Shown here: one piece after another, positions 1-10,554 of the stretch
Position numbering within the stretch: position 1 is the stretch's first letter
Layout: every line of letters begins with the position of its first letter
From: Gracilaria domingensis
Taxonomy: Eukaryota > Rhodophyta > Florideophyceae > Gracilariales > Gracilariaceae
Assembly (NCBI GenBank): GCA_022539475.1
Contig: VCMS01000111.1
Span: forward strand, 1-64,000
Direction: 5' to 3'
DNA: 64,000 nt
Translations under genes and position numbers: made by a program
Notes under the pieces: model-generated
The model's input: only the letters and a program-made list of their open reading frames with translations
What the model was told of the DNA's origin: nothing
Databases searched by the model: none

Positions 1-961
1 GTGCGGCTTCGACTTCATAGCTTTTGGATGCCTTCCAGTCGGCTTGCGGATTCGGTTCAGCAGTTTTTGGGTCCGCTCCGAAGTTGTGTGCCATGGTTCT
101 TCGAGCTTTCTCTCCTTTCGAAGCGTCCTCAATTGAACCTTTCCCAGTCCCCTCAATATCCATTATATCGAGTGCCAGTGTGTGTGATATACCGAGTCTG
201 ATGTTCTTCAATCGTAACGTGCTCCCGTGAATTGCACAGCGCTCGTTGTTCGAATCTCCGCCCTTTCTCGCGTGAGCACAATGGACGCAACCACTAACGT
301 TCAAAACGGCTGCAATGCCCCACGTGAGCAGTGTGGGTACAGTTCCTGTGGTTTATAAATGGTTGGATCAATGTCTGATCTCCGTCTGGTCTACCACTGT
401 CCCGCCTTATCAATCATCTTTGACAATCGCCCGAGCGCCGTGTGGGAAACGAGCGCCGTGGGGAAACCGCGGTTCGCCGGTCATAGCCGAGATCATAGCT
501 TTGACTCGCTATAACTCGGCGACGCGGTTGCCCACACGCGCGCATCGGGCGAAAATTTGGTTCAAGATGTACGAAACAGTGTTTTCTACGTTGGTACATA
601 CAGTAGACATATAATGCCTGCACAACTGAGTGCCCACGGTTGATGGTATTAATCCACTCCGCTTCTATTTCAATTACCGCTCAGTTCTCCGTAATCCCGT
701 CCAACCGGCTCTCCACCATGTTTTCGAGCTTTCCGAGACGTTTCCGACGCTTCCACCCATTTAAACATCTCCGGGAAACTTCTACTTATTCCAACCTCGT
801 TTATTCGGTCCTTTCCATTCTCAGTCTCTTAACATGGCGTCCACCGGAAATGACGCTTCCTCGGATGTTAAGCAGAGTGTGCTCGAGAGAACCACGCACG
901 GTATCTCCTACGCATCCCTCTAGCCTCGCATCCTCATAGCGCGATCTTCGATTCAGCCAGC
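1..961. other. Left edge, no confident gene
   Basis: Several short frames occur on both strands but none shows a domain I recognise or codon use that stands out. A plus-strand frame from about 834 could be the start of the decayed methyltransferase/SET gene that follows, but the frame is lost within about 100 bases. I see no RNA gene here; a GTTCGAATC box near 246 has no matching acceptor stem. Confidence 0.3.
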
Positions 962-3290
962 ATGGCAACGCGTTTCCTGAAATGGTGGAGGTTGTTCATT
1001 GAGTTGGCGAAGATGCGACTGCCGCTTCAAGAATGTACTGGTAACCGCGTGAACTTTGTACACGGAAGCTGTGAATTACCCTGTATCAAACCGTTGAAAC
1101 ACCTGCATGTACGAGAGCATCACCACTGCGTCAAGGGTCCTTCAAAACTACTCCGCAAAAAACTCACGAGACTGTCAGCTGAACTTGCGTTTTCTGAGCA
1201 GGTCTACAAATATTACGCGTATACTATTCTAGACGACGAGGAATTCTGATCGGCGCTGAGAAGATTTGTTTACCTTGGAGTCTGAGAGGATGTCGACAAC
1301 GGGTAACTCGTTCATAGAACGGCTTTCTGGAATGACCTTTTCAACGAATGGTCCAGCAGTAAGCAGGACGAAGAGGAACTAGTTAGGATTGGGCCTCGCC
1401 ACTCGTTTTTTCAGCAGTTATCTATCTTCTTTCGTGAGCATAAACTCAGAAAATCTCTCAGCGCGAAGAGAGGAAGACCGGAAGGAACCCATGAGCTGTT
1501 GCAGTTCGTCGACGACTTACATAGCTGTCGAATGAGACGCACGGGAGACGATGGCACAGCGTGCAAACGATTTGCAAGGTGGGATTTCTTTGCCTCAACC
1601 TTAGCTTGGTGATGGGAGCAGATGTTGCTCCATACCTGCTGTAGAAAGAGTCGCTTGGGTTCCATGTCATTGTATCCGCGGCTCGTGGGTCGACAGGTCG
1701 GAGTCAGCTTTTCATACCTTGGGGGAAGAACTGAAACCCACGTTGGATGTGAACGACACCGTTTCTTGGGTTCATACTCTTCCGATACTAGTCGACGCAA
1801 ACTACGGGAGTTGGCAAAAGGAAATTCTGCAGATTTCAGCAAGATTAGGTTGAATGGCTTCCTATTAGCAAAATGGCCCAACGTCAAGATGGAATTTGTT
1901 GGAAAGCTCCAGACCTGGCCGCCGCCGAGTACCACCGAGTACCACCCCGTTACAATGTTTCTCCAAGAGACGTGTCTCTTAGTTCGTCAAGCATGTGTAA
2001 TAACTTGCAACCATCTCGGCTTATTCCCTAGGGCCGCCTCCTATCAGGCAGGATGAGAGTAATACCGTCACGGTTAAGGTTAGACCGATACAGATTCCAG
2101 CTCTTCCAGAGGAACGCGCAGGAAAGCTCAGTTAACGCCGATGTCACGTCATCTCGATAGCGACAATGAGAGGGATACACCTGGTGCCTCTGTTGGGGCG
2201 AAAGGAGATAACGTCCGCATGGAGGTCTCCTCCCATGACTTGATGACGACGCGCACGTTAGATGCTCAGATGTGTGCGAGGAAGCATGAGAACAGCAATT
2301 CTCAATGACATTGTGTCGGATATGACGAAATGTTGGAGGCCCATGTACTATCTTCCCCATCTGATACAGTCTTGGAAGAACGTGTCAGTTCGTGGCTCAC
2401 AGACCCACCATATGGCATCGCGACAGCGAGTACGACGAAATTGGCTGACGATGATGATGAAAATACTGTGGACATCATGGCATCCATGCTTCGACCAGAG
2501 ATCATTCGTTTTGTCGCATACGCCAGTTTGGTAGACTGGGAAGAGATGTTTGCGAGAGCACAAGTCGGAAGACGCAAGCCGAAAGAAAACCGCCATATTC
2601 TTAGTTGCGATTCGCGCCCATGCAACTTCAACTTTTTCTCTGTTCGCCCCTGAAGAACCCAGCGCTAATACTACTCGCCTGTTGGCGACGGAGACGCCGT
2701 GCATTGCGTGAGAGAATCGGAAAACCCGTACGCGGAACAAGAAGGTAATGGTGAACTATCAGAACTTCAACTACGTTCAGCTCCGCTATCCTGGCATATT
2801 GCTATCCAATTGACGTAGGTTCCAAATCTTACCCTGGGGAGCAGCTTCCGTCGATGGAGAGTGAGAGTAGGTAGAAGATTCGAAGCCGCAAGGGCTCGTC
2901 CAGAACAACAAGTCAGGCACTACTGATGGAGACTGGATAGCGCAGGTTCTCGATCCGTGAATTTGTGGTTTATCTCTACTCCGGACGTTCTCGTGCGCGC
3001 TGGATTGTATTGCGATATGAGGCCCGGCCATTGGAGCTGAGCAAGACTGAGCAGTGTTTCTCTCATGCCAAGCACAATGCTATTGTGTATTACGCAAGAA
3101 AGGTGTGGCGCAATGAATTGAAGATGAAAGAACCGGTTACGAATGAGGTAGTTCAAGCGTCTTATGTGGTGGATGCCAAATTTCCTGAACGGAAACGAAA
3201 GACTTCGACTATATGGAATGCACCCAAGGGATTCCCATCGTACCAATCTTTCCCATTCCATATCATGTCGTACCTATCTACCTATTGAAA
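962..3290 (+). pseudogene. Decayed gene with DNA-methyltransferase-like block
   Basis: Open stretches in changing plus-strand frames suggest one long ancient coding region. The most telling part lies at about 2330-2600, where a segment reads SSWLTDPPYGIATAS. It is followed some 30 residues later by MASMLRP and then FVAYASLVDWEEMF. This order resembles the DPPY catalytic motif and following strand of N4/N6-type DNA methyltransferases. A further segment at about 3318-3370 contains KEKPFHEWPLALQ, reminiscent of the EKP region near the cofactor motif of that class. I cannot see a clear DPFxGxG cofactor motif. The SET domain follows directly on the same strand, so the two may have been one protein. 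The region has several breaks and is no longer translatable as one piece. Methyltransferase identity is plausible, not proven. Confidence 0.4.
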
Positions 3291-3379
3291 TGAACCTGGT
3301 CTTATCACTACGTACAAAGAGAAACCGTTCCATGAGTGGCCACTTGCCTTACAAGGGAAGATGCTACGTTGGACAGTCA

Positions 3380-3953
3380 CACTTTACTCTCTGCCGAGGC
3401 GACATCGCTATGGCTCTATGTGAAGAAGTCGAATATCAAACATGCAGCAAGTGGAAATGGAGTATTTACGAGTAGGGCGTTTTCCGAAGGGGAGGTTATT
3501 GGATACTTTTATGGGACCTTGGTGTATCATGATCTAAGCCGACGCAATACCACACATTTGACGTATGGAGACGGAATGCTGGGGGCCACTGCATCTCAGT
3601 TCAGGAAGTATTGCATGCAAGTGAGGGTGAAGGGCAAATGTACAACACTCTCCCGCATTATGATACTGAAGTCAACGCTGGTCATGCCTGGATAGTTCTG
3701 CTCCTTTCTGTGTAGCGGCTATATCAATGACGCGTCATATCGTGAGGGTGATGAGGACAAGGAATTGGAAGAAATGGATTCTAACATGGCACGCAAACCA
3801 AATGTATTCATTCGCCAGCCCACAGAGTATCAGGCTACAACTTTGGGGCTTTTGGAGAACTACAGACTCCTCGTAGTCACGACCTCAGGGAAATTAAGGA
3901 GCACGACGAAATTTACGTTGACTATGGACCCACATATCCTTGGGAAAGGTTAA
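3380..3953 (+). pseudogene. SET-domain protein remnant
   Basis: Three landmarks of a SET domain occur in order on the plus strand. The first is SGNGVFTSRAFSEGEVIGY, followed by FYGTLVYHDLSR (about 3445-3540), matching the GxGVfa..f..Ge.i..Y.G opening. The second is GYINDASYREGDEDKEL (about 3717-3770), in the place of the RFINHxCxPN core. The third is HDEIYVDYGPTYPW (about 3903-3945), the closing E-x-x-x-DYG motif. A stretch KPNVFIRQPTEYQATT lies between the last two. SET domains transfer methyl groups from S-adenosylmethionine to lysines, usually on histones. The pieces fall in different frames, so the gene is broken in a few places. It may be host-derived cargo of a mobile element or a host gene killed by insertions; the Plavaka-like element next door favours the first view. 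Confidence 0.7.
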
Positions 3954-4422
3954 CCTAGGTTCTCAGACAATGTCCTTGAACTTCGTATGGGCTCAATGTA
4001 GTGAGAAAAGCTTTTTGTTGAAGTAAATTGTATTGAACACTTGTGCTATGATTGCAGAAATACTACTCATATGTACACTCAAGCTGTACTGTGTAACATA
4101 TTGATGCATATAGTGGTATGAAAGATCGTTGAAAGTGCCGTACTTGTATATGCAGGGCGCAACATCCGGGAAAATCGGACCAAGTCCGGAATATGGACCC
4201 GGGAAAGGTCCAAAAATTGAATGCCGAACCGCCACAAATGCTGCAGAATGCTTTTCTCCATATATGCAGTACGAGGTTAAATTCCCCTCCCCTTCACATA
4301 TCAGTCCTGCACACCGAGTACGTGACCCTCACATATCACTCTCAATCATATACCTTCAGTATCGTTCACGTTTCTATATCTGTTCCGTAATACTACCTCG
4401 CACGAAGGCCGAAGGATCTCGG
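3954..4422 (+). other. Gap with a cluster of GGACC/GGTCC motifs
   Basis: About 470 bases without a convincing gene. At 4170-4214 the motif GGACC or its complement occurs three times within 45 bases, with a related TCCGG. A similar cluster (three GGACC) lies at about 12050-12097, beyond the Plavaka-like transposase. Matching subterminal motifs are expected at the two ends of CACTA-type elements, so this may mark one end region. The plus-strand frame of the next gene is open through this gap back to about 4129, but its first well-placed ATG is at 4423. Confidence 0.35.
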
Positions 4423-6642
4423 ATGGCCCCTCAACGTGCGGAGCATGCAGGTGGTAAACCGCGAAAGGCATCGGTACCGCCGGAGCGCTGGGATACTGGG
4501 GTGGCCAAACGTAGGAGCACGGTCGTCTCACGAAGTAGTGCTACTAATGGGAGAGGTAGCCGAGGCCGAGCACCTCGTGCTGGACTTCGCAAACCAAAAT
4601 CTTCATCTACAGTATCGGAAGTAAAACCGAGAAGGAGGTCAGGAGCTTCCACATGCACTACGGAACGCACAGTAAGTGAAACCGTTCAAGCCAAGGATAG
4701 TGCAATGCGTGGGCCTGTTACACGCCACATGGCTGCAATGGAAGAGCCAAGGGTCAGTGATGATGGAAATGTAGATGTCAAAGCGATGAAAGGAAATAAG
4801 AGAAGAACGGCTGTACGTCAGAATGTAAGGAGGACAAGAGGCAGTGGAGGAACAGAAGGTCCTCGTATCGATGATTGTTTCGACAAGGTGAGAACTGCGG
4901 ATGACAATGCAGAGATGGAAACCGTGGATTGCGCCATCGTGAGAGCCGAACCTAGAGCCGAACCTGGGGATAGGGAGATACCCAGAAGCGCTGCCGGAAC
5001 AGAACGTAACAGTTATGATTCGAGAAAAGTGAAGAGGAACGAGAAAATGAATGAGGGTGTCTCTCGTGCCAAGAAAGGCAGTGGAAGAAAGGAGCGGGAG
5101 TCCACGGACGCAGTAGATATCCCAAGTGAAGTCGAGGACAAGGATAACGTGGAGGCGAACGATAACGTGGACGCCAAAAATGCAACGCATATAGCTCCCA
5201 TCGAAGGCAGGCATGATTCCGTCCCTCATATTGGGTCCAGACACAAGGAAGACGAAGACGAAGACGAAGACGAGATACAACCGACACCAGTCGCAGGTGA
5301 GTCACAGAGAAACAGGTTCAATCAGGTCAGAAGAAGGACGAACCATGGAAATGAGAATAGACGGGTGGGGAACGATCGGCAACCTGTCATAGCAAACGCC
5401 CGTAGAGAAGTATGGAACGATAAAGATTTTGATCGTGGTGCTTTGTCACGGAGCTTTTCTCTGCATGGTGCAATGGAAGAAGATGAAGATGAATCCCTTA
5501 CTCCGCGATACGAGCTTTTGGAAAAGATCGGGAAACTGAAAGGAGATCTGTATCGTACAATAGAGGACAAGCAAAGTCTGAAAATGAGCGTACGACTTGC
5601 TCAGAAGAACATAGAGCAACTGGAGGTTAAGGTCAGAGAACAAGAGGTTCTCATACACTCTTTGAGAGAGGCTCTCAGACGTGGAGGGAAAAGGAACGAA
5701 CGTGACAGTAACAAGAGCAGGAAGCGGTACAACATTGACGTGAACGACGAGTTTGTTGGTGTTGCGAAGACCGTCTATAACTCCATACTTCAATACGCCA
5801 AAGACGAGACAAGAGAGCTATGGTTCGAGATGAGTATACCGGCAAGGAACTGGGGCAACCGAAGTGAGACAGTTGGACCTGAGAAAGACGACAGTGTGCT
5901 GGTTGTTGATGGAAAGGAGATAGTGCCACGGTGCCCAATGGATCTTGCCATGGAGATGAGGGCGTACACGCCATCCGTACGTGGTGGAGGCGACCATTTG
6001 TTGATGCAAATTGTGGAGACGAAGGTAATGAAGCCACGTTGGGAATCTATCCGAGGAATGAAAATGGAAGATGACTGTGTGAAACAGTTAACGCACGACA
6101 TTTGTATGCGCAGAAGGTTGAAACAGGCTTTAAGTAATGCAATAGGTGTTCGAAAACGCCATGCGAAGGAGAAGTTATTGATGGGACTAGGTTACGACAT
6201 GCTTGTAAGGACCCCGATAAAAAATGATGAAAGGGAGCAGAACAAGTATGAAATACAAACCAGAGAGGTACGTGAAAAACTCCTACCCAAAGATGCAAAT
6301 GGGTGTGAGATTCTGTCGTCGTGGAGAACTCAGAAGGTAGAAGATATATGTTTCTCGGGCTTTAACCCATATCATGCAACCGAAGATGAACCATGTGACT
6401 TGCTTTTTCGGAACAGCCTGAGCTTGGAGGTGCTGCGTGAGTTCATGGGCTACGACGTTTTACAAACAAGTTCGAGGAATACCGAAGAGAGGGATCCAGT
6501 GGATGGAACAATTATGCATCTGGCACGTCTTGATGCCTGGATAGCGTCCGTTGTTCGCGCGACAGAGTCTGAACGAGGGAGAGGTGGTAAGAGACAAGTG
6601 TTGTTCTCCAACTTCTACCACTGGCACTTGAGAGTATACTGA
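4423..6642 (+). CDS. Unrecognised 739-residue basic coiled-coil protein, probable transposon ORF1
   Basis: I do not recognise a family. The frame is open for 739 codons from the ATG at 4423 (MAPQRAEHAGG). Residues 1 to about 350 are basic, rich in R, K, S and G, and look disordered. They include a short acidic run encoded by a GAAGAC microsatellite near 5250. A heptad-rich segment follows at about 5500-5690 (LLEKIGKLKGDLYRTIEDKQ onward), a likely coiled coil. The C-terminal 300 residues look globular, with an aromatic-rich stretch around ELWFEMSIPARNW. The gene runs towards the Plavaka-like transposase, which lies on the opposite strand 600 bases beyond it. A second frame carrying a DNA-binding or assembly protein is common in CACTA-type elements, so I infer an accessory role. 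A host gene of unknown function is the alternative. Confidence 0.6.
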   Translation: MAPQRAEHAGGKPRKASVPPERWDTGVAKRRSTVVSRSSATNGRGSRGRAPRAGLRKPKSSSTVSEVKPRRRSGASTCTTERTVSETVQAKDSAMRGPVTRHMAAMEEPRVSDDGNVDVKAMKGNKRRTAVRQNVRRTRGSGGTEGPRIDDCFDKVRTADDNAEMETVDCAIVRAEPRAEPGDREIPRSAAGTERNSYDSRKVKRNEKMNEGVSRAKKGSGRKERESTDAVDIPSEVEDKDNVEANDNVDAKNATHIAPIEGRHDSVPHIGSRHKEDEDEDEDEIQPTPVAGESQRNRFNQVRRRTNHGNENRRVGNDRQPVIANARREVWNDKDFDRGALSRSFSLHGAMEEDEDESLTPRYELLEKIGKLKGDLYRTIEDKQSLKMSVRLAQKNIEQLEVKVREQEVLIHSLREALRRGGKRNERDSNKSRKRYNIDVNDEFVGVAKTVYNSILQYAKDETRELWFEMSIPARNWGNRSETVGPEKDDSVLVVDGKEIVPRCPMDLAMEMRAYTPSVRGGGDHLLMQIVETKVMKPRWESIRGMKMEDDCVKQLTHDICMRRRLKQALSNAIGVRKRHAKEKLLMGLGYDMLVRTPIKNDEREQNKYEIQTREVREKLLPKDANGCEILSSWRTQKVEDICFSGFNPYHATEDEPCDLLFRNSLSLEVLREFMGYDVLQTSSRNTEERDPVDGTIMHLARLDAWIASVVRATESERGRGGKRQVLFSNFYHWHLRVY

Positions 6643-6647
6643 AGACC

Positions 6648-6968
6648 GTGAGGGTCCGCATGCAGCAGAGTTATCCAACAGAATTCAGAAATGGCCCATC
6701 GAATGCTGAAGATGCGCGGCATGGAAATGATGACCGGGTGGGCACTGTGGTTTACTGGATTCCGTCGAAAAGGAAAATGTACCTTGCTGTCCGAGAAGAT
6801 GTGTTTATGGGAGAGATCTCTGAGAAGCTCGGAGCTGTACTGGATTGCTATTTTGGATGCTGCAGTCGGGGAGACCGTATGTTCTACGACATAACTGCAG
6901 AGAGGGATGTGAGGGAAAGGTCTGTGCAAGAAGGATTACATGAGGAGAATTGGATAGAACGTCACTAA
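6648..6968 (+). CDS. Short frame following the coiled-coil gene, possible broken C-terminus
   Basis: An open plus-strand frame of 106 codons starts five bases after the stop of the previous gene, in another phase. It holds DRVGTVVYWIPSKRKMYLAV and LGAVLDCYFGCCSRGDRMFY, which look like folded-protein sequence rather than a shadow frame. It may be the displaced C-terminus of the 739-residue protein or a separate small frame of the same element. No function can be given. Confidence 0.35.
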   Translation: MRVRMQQSYPTEFRNGPSNAEDARHGNDDRVGTVVYWIPSKRKMYLAVREDVFMGEISEKLGAVLDCYFGCCSRGDRMFYDITAERDVRERSVQEGLHEENWIERH

Positions 6969-7242
6969 TGCATTATGGTTTACGTTACGAAAGTTTGGTG
7001 ATTGGATGGTAGTGTAAACGAGCTTGGGGATTGCGATAGAATCTGTTAATTTAGAATCGGTGGAACTTCCAGTGCAATGGAGGGAAAAAGGGGCGTGCGG
7101 GATAGTTTTGTCGGAGAATGTGTACCGAGCCTTTGATCGAAGAGAATGGGACGAGACCGAACCATGGGGATACAGATGCAGTTGTTGACCCTTTTAGAGA
7201 ATTGGAGGTTTGCAATGTGTGATCTTCCTCGTCATCCGTGGC

Positions 7243-10202
7243 CTAGCGGAGGGAAATGCAGTTCAAGGATTCGTCAATGTTATCCAACGGCTCCGTTACC
7301 TCGAAGAAGCGAACAAAGGCAAATTCAGAATCGGAATTGCTTTGGTTACATCTGCTAAAGCGAACCAGGGCAAAGACTTTGCATACCCATGCGGTCGGGA
7401 AGTCACAACCGGGAGGAGGAGTTCCATTAACCAGGACGGTAGAGAATTTTGGGGACTTGGAAGGGCCGAAAGAAGTGGTTGCAAAAATACGTTCACACAA
7501 AGAGACCTCCCGCTCTCGCAGTCTAATGCATTGAAAGTGACGATCGTAGTCATCCAGCGAGGGGCAGAATCCAGAAACAATGTAAGCGGAGTTAACGACG
7601 GTGATTTTGATGTCATGGGGGTTGTCCAACGGTTGAAGAGTTTCTAAGCTTAGGGTACGGAAGGAAGAGAGGGCGTCGCGAGAGATTTGGTTGATGAACT
7701 GCAATGTAGTTTTGGAGAACAAATCTGTGAGAGCAGATGACGGGACGTTTGGATGGGACCGTAGATACTTGTCGGCCGTGATGATGTCGAAGAGAGAGAA
7801 TGAACTACCATCACGAACCATGGAGGGACACCGCTGCGACAAACGACTGGCCGAGTTGATAGACATGGAGAAGTGTTTCCTTACCGAGATGGAGTGTAAG
7901 AAATCCTGCGACTCTTGGATTGAGTCCACTATTTCCTTATGCGCAGTTGATCTTCTGCGAGAGGTACGGCGGTAGTGGTTCTTGAAGAGGAGATGCGCGT
8001 GCTCGTACACACCTGCATCACCGAAATGGAGGCCTCCATATCGACGGATGTCTGGAATGATGTGATCCAGGAGATGGAATTTGAGAGTACGAAAGTTGGA
8101 GGCCTGGTATGGACCCAAAACTGAGACAGTTTGAGTCTTGAAGTTCTTGATGAGAGTCTCCAAAGAGCGTAAGCGATCATCAGTCCATTCTGGGCCAGTG
8201 TGGTAGTGAAGAACGTTATTGACGAGATCGACGTAAGAGGTGAAAATGGTGGTTATTGGGGCGGGAGATACTTCACCGCAGCAACGGTCGAAGAATGCAC
8301 CGATGAAGGGGAAGACCATGTCGAGGGCGCGATAGTCCTTTGCTTCTAGCATGCCTCTGATTTCGTCAGTGGTGAAGAAGCCGTTGAGAGACTTACCCTT
8401 TTCAGATGTCGAGAAATCAATATGAAGCCCTGGAGCCGGAAACGAGCGTTCGATGTCAGCTAGGATGGAGTTGGCGTGAGTAAGAATAGATGTTCTGATG
8501 GACCGAAACGACCTGGACGATCCATTGAAGCCCACGGAAGTGTGAAGAGAATCGGACTTCAGGCGTTCGATTGTGGCGAGTTTGATGAGTTTAGAGATGC
8601 CAAGGTGAAAGTTGTGAAGGGGCTCGAAGGAGAAAATTGAATAAGGAGTGAGCAGTGAAGAGATGTTGAGAAGAGGGTAAGATTCCAGAAAGGACTTGTA
8701 TGGAGAGAGAGAGGTGGAGTGGAGGAGTTCTGCAGCTTCTTCTTTGAGGTTCCTTGCAACCCGTGGTCTATGGGAGAGGAGAGCAGAATCTGCCACGAGA
8801 AGTAGGTCATCATGTCTTTTTCTGGTTTGCAAAGTGTGTGAGAGGGTTCGCTCTGTGAGAGTAGGTTGGTAGAGGTTGAGTTTTGAACGAGGGAGGAGAC
8901 ACCGGTGGCAGGGTTTGCTTGGCTTTGTGCCATGAAGTACTGCAAGAATGTCCTTGGCTTCGGGGATGTCAGCGCTGTAGTGGGAGATGACTGAATGGCA
9001 TTGACGAAGGACTCCTTTGGCGTCGCGGAAGGGAAAACCCTTCATACCGATATGATACAGAGGTTTGAGGATGGTTTCTAGGGACTCCTGGACGAGCTGC
9101 ATGCGCACAATGCGGGTCACGCTGGGGATTGAGGGAGCGACTTCCAAGGAATCTGTGTCAGTGGAGGACGAGTCGGAGGTAAAGGATGTGGGTATGTATC
9201 CGACGAGTGTGTAGTTCTGCGTGATGCACTTTCTGCGGAAGGAGTCATTGAAATTGAGGAGGGTGATGTGAAGAGGATACGACGTAACAGAAGAACTTTT
9301 CAAAGAGGTGGAAGACTTGTCTGAATATAGTTGAACGAGGCCGACGAACGAGTCTGTGCCGGTGATACTGGGATCGTGCCAGATGACGTCGGGGTCCGGA
9401 GAATGCATGATATGCCTCTTGATAGTCGGGACGACATGGTGGCCGAGTTCCGAAGCCATAGGGTGTGCGATTGCGGTAGTTCCTGTTCTTGAAGCTTGTT
9501 TGACTGGATGAAAGAAGGAGTTGCTGTGGGATGCGAGACGAAGTTGTTGTAGGAGAACCTGAACGGGGTCCCTGAGGTAGAGGGTGGCGGAGAAGTTATG
9601 GTTTTTGTCATGGATGATGGTTGAGGTGAACCCAATGGAGCTGACTGTTTCTTCGAAGATTTTGGAGTGCAGTTTCAGACATTCGGCAGCGGAAGTGATG
9701 GAGGTCTGGAAGAGGGAAGAGGGAAAGGTGGATTGCTTGAGAATGTTGATGAGCTCGTCAGCAGAACGCTTTCCGAGTTTTGTGGGGATGGAGGATATGT
9801 AGGTGACGAGGTTATGGATGTGGTCTTTCTGTGAGGGTGGAGAGGGGGAGAAGGCGTTACCTGAGCCTGTGGAAGGGGAGTGGGAGGCGAGTTGGTGATG
9901 CGGGCTGAGTATCTGTGCTGCGTCGGATGAGCGTAGGGAGAGAGCAAGCTGTTCCTGGAGATAAGGGTCGTCGTCTGCGAGTGCTACGTTATCGGACGGG
10001 CGGTTAGAGGGGGGAAGGAAGGGGGTTCGGTGTTGTTGAGTCTGCGGCGCTTGGTTCGGGGAGGGAAGTGGGATCCTCGATGAGGTGTTGGGGTGAGAAA
10101 CGGGTTTGGGTCATTCCTGTGTCTGCATCGCTTCTGATGCTGGGCGAGAGAGGCGAGGGACTGTGTATGGAATGAGCAGCGGTGGAAACAACAGTTGTGC
10201 AT
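7243..10202 (-). CDS. Plavaka/CACTA-like transposase with N-terminal zinc finger
   Basis: This would be a DDE-type transposase that cuts and moves its own element. Reading starts at the ATG at 10202. The first residues, MHNCCFHRCSFHTQSLASL, followed by QHQKRCRH, form a C2H2-like finger, as in other Plavaka proteins. A proline/serine-rich linker follows. Then come YLRDPVQVLLQQLR, a block with SFVGLVQLY and YPLHITLLNFNDSFRRK, and YTLVGYIPTSF. Together these match the Plavaka core, in which an intended-host-like segment (P..Y.D.T.L) precedes a GYLP-type strand. A stretch PCHRCLLPRSKL gives a Cys pair, and HNFHLGISKLIKLA corresponds to the LH..HLGi helix. The frame is open from about 10080 to 7243. 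The zinc-finger frame is shifted against it and ends at 9984, so one frame change or an unrecognised intron lies near 10000. Total length would be about 980 residues. The stretch 10203-10554 upstream holds no gene I can see and is its likely promoter. Confidence 0.75.
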
Positions 10203-10554
10203 GGCTGGGTGAGAGGAAATGAAAGTAGTGAGGGAAGTTGCTTGCAGAGGGAGGTCGGTGGTGATGATGCGGCGCAGAATCTTGGAGCACCCTGCAGGGG
10301 AGAGTATAAAGTGTGTTTATACGCCACCAACTCCACCGTGCACGTGATCGTTTACGTACCTTTCCTGCATGTTTCAGTATGGGAAGGATTTCGAACTTTT
10401 CTGAACACAACTTTCAAAACTTTTCGCGGACGGCGCATTACGCGGCCGGCGATGATTGACGTACAGTGTGGCTGCGATTGAAGTTCTTCTTCTGTGAGCT
10501 TCAGTGGCGTTGCCTCTCAGAGTCCTGTCCTGGGATGTGAAACGTGCGAAACAG

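Noticed and set aside
5250-5274. GAAGAC microsatellite as a possible insertion footprint
   Set aside because: It encodes an acidic run in frame within the coiled-coil gene and needs no other explanation.
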